NCBI GenBank assembly: GCA_021129815.1
Contig: JAJOKN010000040.1
Location: forward strand, 1 to 23,571
DNA length: 23,571 nucleotides
Reading direction: 5' to 3'
DNA from: Desulfotomaculum sp.
GTDB taxonomy: Bacteria > Bacillota > Desulfotomaculia > Desulfotomaculales > Desulfohalotomaculaceae
Shown here: positions 8,160 to 14,794 of the stretch, piece after piece
Layout: every line of letters starts with the position of its first letter
How positions within the stretch are numbered: position 1 is the stretch's first letter
Position numbers and translations under genes: made by a program
The notes under the pieces: model-generated
Database searches by the model: none
The model's input: the letters and a program-made list of their open reading frames with translations, nothing else
Told to the model about the DNA's origin: nothing

Positions 8160-8202
8160 TTTAAAAACTTAACTATGCTGCCTACTTTTAACCACAGCAT
8201 AG
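8160..8202 (-). terminator. Terminator-like hairpin between miniprotein and flavodoxin
   Basis: CTATGCTG (8173-8180) and CAGCATAG (8195-8202) form an 8-base-pair stem with a 14-base loop. On the minus strand TTAAGTTTTT follows. It would act as a terminator or attenuator 27 bases after the 28-residue gene. Confidence 0.6.
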
Positions 8203-8229
8203 CCTTGAATCCTTAAATACTAAATACAA

Positions 8230-8316
8230 TTACTTATTTGGATCAAACTTAAGTGCTAACATTATTATAAATGGCAGTAAAAGAATATAAGCCAACCATA
8301 CTAAACCTGGCTCCAT
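8230..8316 (-). CDS. 28-residue single-helix membrane protein, Feo-associated
   Basis: This ORF starts at an ATG preceded by AGAGGTG, a good ribosome binding site. The product is MEPGLVWLAY, then ILLLPFIIML, then ALKFDPNK: one membrane helix of about 20 residues with an acidic N terminus and a mixed-charge C terminus. It lies 230 bases downstream of feoB and 153 bases upstream of flavodoxin. It has its own strong promoter and a possible Fur box directly upstream, so it is a regulated gene and not spacer. I do not recognise the family. By layout it resembles the tiny accessory subunits found beside bacterial transporters and oxidases, so partnership with FeoB is an inference. Confidence 0.6.
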   Translation of the reverse strand: MEPGLVWLAYILLLPFIIMLALKFDPNK

Positions 8317-8340
8317 CAGTATCACCTCTTAAAAAATCAT

Positions 8341-8359
8341 TATAATGATAAACAATCTT
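8341..8359 (-). promoter_or_regulatory. Possible Fur box upstream of the 28-residue gene
   Basis: The plus-strand sequence TATAATGATAAACAATCTT matches the classical 19-base Fur box GATAATGATAATCATTATC at 14 of 19 positions, ten of them consecutive. It overlaps a short perfect palindrome, ATCATTATAATGAT. It lies between the predicted transcription start and the ribosome binding site, where a repressor could block transcription. Confidence 0.4.
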
Positions 8360-8370
8360 ACCCCATTCAA

Positions 8371-8427
8371 ATTTTACTTTAGTTTGTATTTATAGTCAAG
8401 TATAAAAGATTGAAAATACAATGTCAA
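8371..8427 (-). promoter_or_regulatory. Tandem sigma-A promoters for the 28-residue gene
   Basis: The upstream promoter is TTGACA (8422-8427), 17 bases, TATACT (8399-8404). The downstream one is TTGACT (8394-8399), 17 bases, TAAAAT (8371-8376). Both read on the minus strand. The first is near consensus and would start transcription near 8391, giving a leader of about 75 bases. Confidence 0.6.
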
Positions 8428-8546
8428 ATTCTTATAGCATTTAATTATGTAATTTATTGACTTCTTTAAATCATTATCAAGTATTTTTTATTTAGATCTC
8501 AAATGATTAAAATCTAATTAATTTTTCTCTATTTTTCAAAACTTTC

Positions 8547-10247
8547 TTAAAAAAACATCATCCCTACTTGCGCAAAGATACCCCCTATTAAAAATGCAAG
8601 CGTCATGGTAAGTACAAGCACTTTAACAGATGCCAAAATACCAAACTCTCTCGCTACTATCGCTATTATTGCAACACATGGAACATAAAACAATCCAACA
8701 ATTGATCCTACAAAAAGCTGCAAGGTAGTCAGTTCCATATCTATAAGTGGTGCAACTGCTAGCTCTCTTCGCAAAATCCCTAAAATAAGTGGTATAGCTG
8801 CCTCTTTTGGCAGATTTAACCATCCTGTAACCAGTGGGCTCACAAATTCCCCAAATATTTTCATAATACCGGTCTCATACAGTAAAGCTGCTATAGCTAT
8901 GATTGTCATCATGGGCAAAACGCCATCATTTATAAATCTCTTTATCCTCATCCAAACTTTTTTAAGCACTACTTTTGCACTTGGAAACAGCAGCTCTGGT
9001 ATTTCCATCAGCACTGGAGGAGTGCTTCCTTTTACTAATTTATTGGTAACCAGCCCTGCAGTAATCATAGCAACAAACGCCAGTAAAAATACCATAAACA
9101 TCACAATTACAGACCTTTCTGCCAATAAAGAAATGAGTGCTCCTGTTTGAGATATACAGGGTACAGATACACACACCATAACTGTTACTATCCATCTCTC
9201 CTTAAAAGAGCCCAGTGTTCTTGTAGATAAAATAGCCGGTATCCCACATCCATATCCTAACGATATCGGAATAACACTAGAACCATGCAGTCCTACCCTA
9301 TGCAAAAGTCCATCTAAAAGACAGCCTAATCTAGGCAAATATCCACTATCTTCCAATATACTCATAACAAAATAAAATGATATTACATACGGTAAAACTA
9401 ATGTAAATGGCCATTCTAACCCTTTAATCAAAAAACCATACTCCCCAATTAAAATATTCTGTATAACACCTGGTGGAAAAATAGCTTCAACTAAACCTAT
9501 TATTTCTGGGATAATCATGCCTCTAACAAGCGGCAGCAGTACTCCTTGCCTCAGTCCCATACCAATGCCTATAATCAACCCAAAAGCCACACCTAGAATC
9601 AATATTGCAAGCGGCAAACCTGGCCACGGTTTTATAAGCATTTCATCAAGTCTTTTTCTAAAATTTTCAACATCAATATCAGCTTTTTTTACTACAAGCT
9701 TTTTGCTTAAATGTTCTGCTTTTTCCCAACGTGCATCTTTATTTTTTTCCCAATTTACAGGAGGTTTTTTAGGATCGTTTATTGCTTTATAAATAATCTC
9801 TTTCAGTTTTTCTAAGCCTTCACCTTTAACTGCTACAGTAGTAACTATTGGCACGCCAAATTCTTGTGAAAAAACATCAATATCAACATCATACCCTTTT
9901 TCATGCAATAGATCTACGCGATTTATAACAACTACGGTAGGTAAGACTTTTTCCAATACTTGCAAAAGCAAATATATTCCTGCTTCCAGATTATTAGCAT
10001 CAATCACGCATACTACTAAATCAGATTTTTTATCTAACATTTCAACTGCTACTTTCTCAGCATCATTAGTCGCATCCAATGTATATGTACCAGGAACATC
10101 AATCAGCTCAAAGCTTATATTTTTTATAACTGCATTGCCTTTTGCAAAATCCACTGTGGTGCCTACATAATTTGCAACAGATACATTCAACCCTGTAATC
10201 TTATTAAATATAGCGCTTTTTCCTATGTTAGGTGTACCTATCAACAA
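8547..10247 (-). CDS. feoB: Ferrous iron transporter B, short divergent form
   Basis: FeoB imports Fe(II) across the membrane and is controlled by a G domain: GTPNIGKS (4-11), DVPG (50-53) and NRVD (109-112). The membrane part has two gate repeats, with the conserved ILEDSGYLPR at about 297-306. The first gate reads GYGCGIPA (331-338) where typical FeoB has GFGCNVPA. The second reads VPCISQTGA (362-370) where typical FeoB has SCSARLPVY. At about 566 residues it is shorter than the usual 650-770. The only usable start in frame is TTG, which begins inside the first beta strand. The expected N terminus (MDKQKKAKTV...) is present upstream from the ATG at 10278, but a run of nine A at 10260-10268 puts it out of frame. 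It follows feoA closely. Confidence 0.9.
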   Translation of the reverse strand: MLIGTPNIGKSAIFNKITGLNVSVANYVGTTVDFAKGNAVIKNISFELIDVPGTYTLDATNDAEKVAVEMLDKKSDLVVCVIDANNLEAGIYLLLQVLEKVLPTVVVINRVDLLHEKGYDVDIDVFSQEFGVPIVTTVAVKGEGLEKLKEIIYKAINDPKKPPVNWEKNKDARWEKAEHLSKKLVVKKADIDVENFRKRLDEMLIKPWPGLPLAILILGVAFGLIIGIGMGLRQGVLLPLVRGMIIPEIIGLVEAIFPPGVIQNILIGEYGFLIKGLEWPFTLVLPYVISFYFVMSILEDSGYLPRLGCLLDGLLHRVGLHGSSVIPISLGYGCGIPAILSTRTLGSFKERWIVTVMVCVSVPCISQTGALISLLAERSVIVMFMVFLLAFVAMITAGLVTNKLVKGSTPPVLMEIPELLFPSAKVVLKKVWMRIKRFINDGVLPMMTIIAIAALLYETGIMKIFGEFVSPLVTGWLNLPKEAAIPLILGILRRELAVAPLIDMELTTLQLFVGSIVGLFYVPCVAIIAIVAREFGILASVKVLVLTMTLAFLIGGIFAQVGMMFF

Positions 10248-10278
10248 TACTGTCTTTGCTTTTTTTTTGTTTGTCCAT
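10248..10278 (-). other. Out-of-frame feoB start across an A9 run
   Basis: The ATG at 10278, 5 bases after the feoA stop, with AGGTGA upstream, is a natural start. Its frame reads through nine A (10260-10268) and then ends at a TAA 8 codons on. With eight A it would encode MDKQKKAKTVLLIGTPNIGK and join feoB exactly. Transcriptional slippage, mutation or a sequencing error could explain it. Confidence 0.7.
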
Positions 10279-10283
10279 GTTTT

Positions 10284-10562
10284 CTACTCGTCACCTACTA
10301 ACTTTATTTGTTCAGCTAACGAACGACTTACAGCAATATTTCTGTTTCCAATTGCAACAATTATAGGTCCCCCAAATGGCGCAAGGCTTTTAGCCTTTAC
10401 TCTCTTTCCTTTTCTAATTCCCAATGAAGGCAACAGCGCCTCATCTGGAATATCTGCAATTACAGCTTCTTCCTCTGTAGAAAGGTTAAGCATTGTAAAA
10501 TTATTTTTATTTCCTCTCTTTCCTGCTCTATGCCTTTTTTGTTTACTGTGTTTTCCAAGCAT
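10284..10562 (-). CDS. feoA: FeoA, cytosolic partner of FeoB
   Basis: This is a 92-residue FeoA-family protein with an SH3-like fold, needed for Fe(II) uptake through FeoB. The FeoA core runs from about residue 22 (MLNLSTEEEAVIADIP) through LPSLGIRKGKRVKAKSLAPFGGPIIVAIGNRNIAVSRSLA. The first 20 residues are a basic extension (KHSKQKRHRAGKRGNK) that is longer than in typical FeoA of about 75 residues. The ATG lies 7 bases after AAGGGGG. It is 60 bases after the nicotianamine-synthase-like gene and 5 bases before the likely feoB ATG, so the three are probably co-transcribed. Its stop overlaps the likely feoB ribosome binding site. Confidence 0.9.
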   Translation of the reverse strand: MLGKHSKQKRHRAGKRGNKNNFTMLNLSTEEEAVIADIPDEALLPSLGIRKGKRVKAKSLAPFGGPIIVAIGNRNIAVSRSLAEQIKLVGDE

Positions 10563-10621
10563 TTTTTTGCCCCCTTTTATTTGTCAAGTTATAATAAAAA
10601 TTAAATAAAAGTTTGTCCTAC

Positions 10622-11239
10622 TCAATTTTTAGTTATAATAACAGATTCTTTTCCCAAAGGCTGCTTTACTTTAATAGCTTTACAAGAAAAACCATTTGTC
10701 TCTACAGGTTGATACCAAGCCTTAAGCCACCAGCTTCTCGGGTTTCTATAAATAACCTTTCCTCCACTTTTTAAATCAGCAATTACTTTTCTAATAATTT
10801 CTTCCTTAGGATAAACTATAAATGATATCCATACGGCATCATACTTCGAACAATCTACTTTTGTTCCATCTATTTCCTTAAACTGTATCTTTCCCTCCAA
10901 GCCAATTTTTTTTACTACCTGAATTGCTTTTTCAATAGCACTACTATCATTATCAATTGCATCGACTAAAAAACCACTTTTTGCTAAGTAAATTGAAGTA
11001 AGTGGTAATGGGCCACTTCCTATATGCAATACTTTAGACATAGGCTTCAACGCTGCTGCTTTTATTTCTTTTAATACCATCTTTCGATAGAAAGTACAAC
11101 CATAAATGTTCGCAAAAAACTTAACTTGCCCCCCTTTTTCACAGCACTTTAATATGATTGACGTTATATTATTGACATCAATATTAAAGCGCTCTAAATA
11201 ATCATAAAATTTAGTTTGTATCTTTGTGCCATTTTTCAA
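10622..11239 (-). CDS. Nicotianamine synthase-like SAM-dependent enzyme (copy 1)
   Basis: This is a 205-residue class I SAM-binding protein. Its motif I, HIGSGPLPLTSIYLA (72-86), closely matches nicotianamine synthase (PF03059), where GSGPLPLTS is characteristic, followed by the acidic VDAIDND (92-98). A conserved Arg follows strand 5 (VIYRNPRSWW). In plants, archaea and Staphylococcus CntL, this family transfers aminocarboxypropyl groups from SAM to build metal chelators. The protein is shorter than the usual 260-330 residues, mainly at the N terminus. The start is TTG, about 10 bases after GAGGGGTG. It is 22 bases after the membrane protein gene and 60 before feoA, so an iron-related role is likely. 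The actual product is unknown. Confidence 0.75.
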   Translation of the reverse strand: MKNGTKIQTKFYDYLERFNIDVNNITSIILKCCEKGGQVKFFANIYGCTFYRKMVLKEIKAAALKPMSKVLHIGSGPLPLTSIYLAKSGFLVDAIDNDSSAIEKAIQVVKKIGLEGKIQFKEIDGTKVDCSKYDAVWISFIVYPKEEIIRKVIADLKSGGKVIYRNPRSWWLKAWYQPVETNGFSCKAIKVKQPLGKESVIITKN

Positions 11240-11261
11240 TGTTAATAAACACCCCTCTACT

Positions 11262-12188
11262 TTACTTGAATTTAGTTCTAAAATCCCCCTTTAAACAGCT
11301 ATAACCATAAGTTATATAAATGGTAGCCAATGCTGACAAAAACAGCGGAAACCAGTAAGTAACTAAACGCGATAACAAAGCTACACTAACACCTTCTGCA
11401 AACGAAGCATTTGCTTTGTCAAACATAACTGCCATTGAGGCTTCAAAAGATCCTAACCCTCCTGGCAACAGTGGAACTATACTTATTAAATAAGCGATAT
11501 AAGTAATTGCAGCAGTTGAAAACAAATCAACATTAATATCTAACATTATAATTATTAAATACACTTTTAAAGGATACAAAATCCAAATAAACAAAGAAAG
11601 CAAAAACAACATCAGCTGTTCTTTAGTGTTAACCATTTGTCTAGAATAATATACAGAATATATGATAAAACTCTTCATATTCTTAACTTTTTCTAAAAAC
11701 CTTGTTAATAAGCTTTCTCTTTTTTCATCTTTTTTTTCTTCAACGTTGTACAACATGTTATTCATTTCGCTGTCCTCATTTATATTATTTTTCAACTCTT
11801 CCGAAGGTTTATAAAACCTGACTAAAATTACAATAAATAAAACCAATACAGGTAATACAAAGTACAACTCATATGGCAATTGCATGTTAAATAACGACCA
11901 CACTAAAAACAATATGCAAATTGTTCCAAAAGGAATCAAAGTAAAGTATTTATCCAACAACAGTATAGCTGTAAGCTTTTTATAAGGTAAAGGTGTATGC
12001 TTCCGAAACAAATAAACTTTTACCGCCTCTCCTCCAAGCTTGCTTGAAGGCGTTATGCTTTCTACAAAACTTCCTGCTAAAAGTATGCTAAATGTTTTAA
12101 AAAAACTTATGTCATTGTACAACTTACAAACAAGATAATGCCATCTGTAAGCAACCAGCAATAAAGTGATTACTTGTGAAATGAGCAA
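11262..12188 (-). CDS. Flippase-like integral membrane protein (PF03706/UPF0104)
   Basis: This is a polytopic protein of the lysylphosphatidylglycerol synthase membrane-domain family, several members of which are lipid or glycolipid flippases or act in lipid-linked pathways. It has the characteristic SKLGGEAVKVYLF near residue 50 and PLLPGGLGSFEASMAV near 240, with about seven hydrophobic segments. A hydrophilic loop at about 128-170 is rich in Glu and Lys. The 308 residues counted here begin at a TTG inside a membrane helix. The true N terminus is probably 42 residues longer (see 12189-12314). It lies between two nicotianamine-synthase-like genes in one operon, 22 bases from the next. Transport of their product or of a lipid-linked form is possible but unproven. 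Confidence 0.85.
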   Translation of the reverse strand: MLISQVITLLLVAYRWHYLVCKLYNDISFFKTFSILLAGSFVESITPSSKLGGEAVKVYLFRKHTPLPYKKLTAILLLDKYFTLIPFGTICILFLVWSLFNMQLPYELYFVLPVLVLFIVILVRFYKPSEELKNNINEDSEMNNMLYNVEEKKDEKRESLLTRFLEKVKNMKSFIIYSVYYSRQMVNTKEQLMLFLLSLFIWILYPLKVYLIIIMLDINVDLFSTAAITYIAYLISIVPLLPGGLGSFEASMAVMFDKANASFAEGVSVALLSRLVTYWFPLFLSALATIYITYGYSCLKGDFRTKFK

Positions 12189-12314
12189 TAAAAAAAACCA
12201 GCAAATATTTACTTTTGATAGAACAGATTTAACATCTTTCCATCCTGTCCAAAATATAATTCCTATAACAATTAAAACTCCAAAAGTTAGTAAAATTAAC
12301 TTTTTGAAAGATAT
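12189..12314 (-). other. Probable N-terminal extension with an ATA start
   Basis: The reading frame of the membrane protein stays open for 42 codons upstream, to a TAG at 12318-12320. It encodes KKLILLTFGVLIVIGIIFW followed by a short linker, a convincing first membrane helix. No ATG, GTG or TTG occurs in it. AGGTGA lies 7 bases before an ATA at 12312-12314, exactly where a start should be. Either ATA is used or the start has mutated. Confidence 0.6.
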
Positions 12315-12405
12315 ACGCTATTCACCTGCCTAAAAACTACCAGCTTTTAGTAAATAAATTATTATTCTCAAACAAAAATTAAATATTACTAAAACTTAAG
12401 CAATC

Positions 12406-12963
12406 TCATTTTATATATAACACTGAGCTATCAAAAGTCTTCATATCCTGATTTACCATTTTAGCAATTGGATAATCTTTTGGCAAATTATCATAATGCT
12501 TTTCTACAATTTTACTCGGTTTTCGAAATACTATTCGCCCACCTCTAGCAGCTTTTTCTAATAACTTTTCCAACAAAACTCTCTTCGGTTCTGCCTGCAA
12601 AGCTACTAAAGCTACGGTAAAATTAACAGGTATACACTTAGCACCATCACATTCTAAAACCTTTATATTTTCAGATAAACCTAGCTGTTCTATACAGGCA
12701 CGCGCATGCTCTACTGCTTTTCTGTCTCTATCTATAGCATACACCTTTGCCTTCGTTTTTCTTGCTATATGAATAGCAGTAAATGGTATGCCACCACAAC
12801 CTATATTTAATACTATATCATTACTATTAATATTTGCCAGCTCAATTTCCCTTTGAACTACGTCCTTGTAATAATAAATATATAACTCGGATAGAAAAGA
12901 AGTCCTACTGGCTAAAATTTCCCAAAAGGCTATTAAAGGTTGAATTATTACCATTCTCTCCAC
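12406..12963 (-). CDS. Nicotianamine synthase-like SAM-dependent enzyme (copy 2)
   Basis: This is a 185-residue paralogue of the gene at 10622-11239. Motif I is NIGCGGIPFTAIHIA (53-67), then VYAIDRDRKAVEHA, the DGAKC strand, and a conserved Arg in RIVFRKPSK, in the same order as copy 1. The Pro of the family motif (GSGP) is displaced (GCGGIP), so it is more diverged and could be a plain methyltransferase. A helical segment before motif I (SFLSELYIYYYKDVVQREI) also parallels copy 1 (ANIYGCTFYRKMVLKEI). The start is GTG; an ATG three codons later is closer to GGAGA. It is the first gene of the predicted operon leading to feoAB, 91 bases before the likely flippase-like start. Confidence 0.7.
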   Translation of the reverse strand: MERMVIIQPLIAFWEILASRTSFLSELYIYYYKDVVQREIELANINSNDIVLNIGCGGIPFTAIHIARKTKAKVYAIDRDRKAVEHARACIEQLGLSENIKVLECDGAKCIPVNFTVALVALQAEPKRVLLEKLLEKAARGGRIVFRKPSKIVEKHYDNLPKDYPIAKMVNQDMKTFDSSVLYIK

Positions 12964-13032
12964 ATCTTCTTTCTATAAGACATAGTAAAAAATTGAGCAC
13001 TTCTAGAAACATCAATAAAAAAACATATTTAT

Positions 13033-13051
13033 AATATTCATTGTCATTATA
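13033..13051 (-). promoter_or_regulatory. Possible Fur box at the operon promoter
   Basis: The minus-strand sequence TATAATGACAATGAATATT matches the 19-base Fur box GATAATGATAATCATTATC at 14 of 19 positions. It begins at a second TATAAT (13046-13051) just downstream of the main -10, near the expected transcription start. This is a pattern match only. Confidence 0.35.
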
Positions 13052-13062
13052 CAACTAACAAA

Positions 13063-13092
13063 ATTATATAACTCTAAAACTTTTTTTGTCAA
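13063..13092 (-). promoter_or_regulatory. Sigma-A promoter of the iron operon
   Basis: On the minus strand a perfect TTGACA (13087-13092) is followed after 18 bases by a perfect TATAAT (13063-13068). It is about 100 bases upstream of the GTG at 12963 and is the strongest promoter match in the window. The stretch 12964-13182 holds no gene. Confidence 0.75.
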
Positions 13093-13182
13093 ACCATGCT
13101 TTAAAATTACAATTATTGTAAAACTGCGTTTTAAAACTACAACAATTATTATTGATTAGTGTGTAATAAGATACGTTTTTTA

Positions 13183-13372
13183 TTAAATAGGCAGTCTTTT
13201 ATCTGGATTTTTGCTATACATCACTTTACCAGAAAAGTATTCTAAATAATATAGCTGCTTCGGCTGAAGTTTTAATGTTAGCATTTTCAATACCATTTTC
13301 TTCTGCATAAGCTACTATGCACAGTGAATTAAGAAGCAAAGCAATAATAATCTTTACTAAGGCTTTTTTCAT
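13183..13372 (-). pseudogene. dacF remnant (D-alanyl-D-alanine carboxypeptidase, N-terminal piece)
   Basis: The remnant begins at an ATG (13370-13372) with a signal peptide (MKKALVKIIIALLLNSLCIVAYA) and then ENGIENANIKTSAEAAIL. A one-base shift near 13244-13249 breaks the frame, which stops at 13226. The next frame continues LEYFSGKVMYSKNPDKRLPI, the strand before the catalytic Ser in DacF/DacA-type penicillin-binding proteins, then stops at 13183. The SxxK, SxN and KTG motifs and at least 300 residues are missing. DacF normally follows pdp in Firmicutes (xerD-deoB-pdp-dacF-spoIIA), exactly the position here, which supports the call. AGAGGAG lies about 14 bases before the ATG. There is no sign of spoIIA genes beyond. 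Confidence 0.8.
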
Positions 13373-13486
13373 TTTGACTTAGTTTTCTCCTCTGCAAACA
13401 AAAATTTCATAAAATATATTCTGTTTAATAGGTTATTATGCCTAAATGGAGGAAACTCAATGCTTGTAACATTTTGGATATAAATC

Positions 13487-14794
13487 TTATCTGTCAATTA
13501 CATCATATATTAACTTAAACCTCTCTTCAACAGGCTTTTCTGGTTTAATTTCAAAGCTAAAAATTAGTCTTTTCTTTGCTAATTCTATTTTCTCTCTGTC
13601 ATTGGCATATAAAACAGCTAAAACTTCCCCTTTTTCTACCATGTCACCACTTTTTTTGCCTAGCATTATGCCAGCAGCATGATCTATATCGTCTTCCTTT
13701 TTGCTTCTACCCGCCCCGAGCTGCATGGCTGCTTTGCCCACTTCATCCGCCAAAATAGAATGAACATAGCCAGAGCTCTCTGATAATACAGGTTCTTTAA
13801 TCTTTGCTTGTGGCAACTCATCATAATTTTCAATAAAACTTGTGCTGCCATTTTGAGCTCTTACAAATTCCTCAAACTTATATATCGCACTGCCATCATC
13901 AATCAATTTTTTTAAGAGAGCTTTTCCTTCTTCTGTATTTTTTACAACACCAGCTTGTTCAACAATATGCGCACCTAATTCTAAACACAAAGCTCTTAAA
14001 TCATTAGGCCCATTTCCTTTTAATGTTTCTAAAGCTTCTATAACTTCCAGCGCATTGCCCACTGCAAATCCTAACGGCTGATTCATATCAGTGATAAGCG
14101 CTACAGTGCGGCGCCCTACTTGTTTTCCAATTTCAACCATAGTGCGCGCAAGTTCATACGCATCCTTCAAATTTTGCATAAAAGCTCCTCTGCCTGTCTT
14201 GACATCCAATACGATAGCATCTGCTCCTGAAGCTATCTTTTTACTCATAATGCTAGAACTTATCAAGGGAATGTTATCAACTGTAGCAGTAGCATCGCGA
14301 AGTGCATAAAGCTTTTTATCAGCAGGTGCAAGCTCAGCTGTTTGCGCAATAATCGCTATGTTTATTTCTTTAACTTGTTTTATAAATTCATGCTTTTCCA
14401 AATAAGGATTAAAACCAGGTATAGATTCAAGCTTATCAATAGTTCCTCCTGTATGTCCAAGTCCTCGACCAGACATTTTAACTATCGGCACGCCAGCAGC
14501 AGCAACAAGTGGTGCTAACACCAAGGTTGTTTTATCTCCTACTCCACCTGTGCTGTGTTTATCCACTTTTATGCCCGGTATTTCACCCAAATCAAGCATA
14601 TCACCAGAGCGCGCCATAGCCATGGTCAAATCCACCGTTTCTTTATGAGAAAGTCCATTAAAACACACAGCCATAAGCCAAGCAGACACTTGATAATCTG
14701 GGATTATGCCACTCGTGTAGTTTTCAATGATATAGTTGATTTCCTCTGTTGAATGCTCCCCTCCATCGCGCTTTTTTTTGATCAAATCATACAT
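13487..14794 (-). CDS. pdp: Pyrimidine-nucleoside phosphorylase
   Basis: The enzyme splits uridine, thymidine and deoxyuridine with phosphate into base and (deoxy)ribose-1-phosphate for salvage. It has 435 residues of the thymidine/pyrimidine phosphorylase family: KHSTGGVGDK (about 79-88) binds phosphate and SGRGLGHTGGT (about 108-118) is the family signature. The C-terminal lipoyl-like domain contains HAAGIMLGKKSGDMVEKGE. An ATG two codons upstream is too close to GAGGT; the second ATG has the right 8-base spacing. The start overlaps the deoB stop by 8 bases, so the two are coupled, and the product feeds deoB. Specificity for both uridine and thymidine is assumed from the family. Confidence 0.94.
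   Translation of the reverse strand: MYDLIKKKRDGGEHSTEEINYIIENYTSGIIPDYQVSAWLMAVCFNGLSHKETVDLTMAMARSGDMLDLGEIPGIKVDKHSTGGVGDKTTLVLAPLVAAAGVPIVKMSGRGLGHTGGTIDKLESIPGFNPYLEKHEFIKQVKEINIAIIAQTAELAPADKKLYALRDATATVDNIPLISSSIMSKKIASGADAIVLDVKTGRGAFMQNLKDAYELARTMVEIGKQVGRRTVALITDMNQPLGFAVGNALEVIEALETLKGNGPNDLRALCLELGAHIVEQAGVVKNTEEGKALLKKLIDDGSAIYKFEEFVRAQNGSTSFIENYDELPQAKIKEPVLSESSGYVHSILADEVGKAAMQLGAGRSKKEDDIDHAAGIMLGKKSGDMVEKGEVLAVLYANDREKIELAKKRLIFSFEIKPEKPVEERFKLIYDVIDR

Noticed and set aside
8160..8229. A riboswitch ahead of flavodoxin
   Set aside because: Only one simple stem with a T run is visible and no conserved aptamer core; a terminator explains it better.
13093..13160. Imperfect direct repeats (TGCTTTAAAATTACAATTATT and a TGCGTTTTAAAACTACAAC variant)
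   Set aside because: They are short, AT-rich and mismatched, as expected by chance upstream of a promoter; not enough to call an element.
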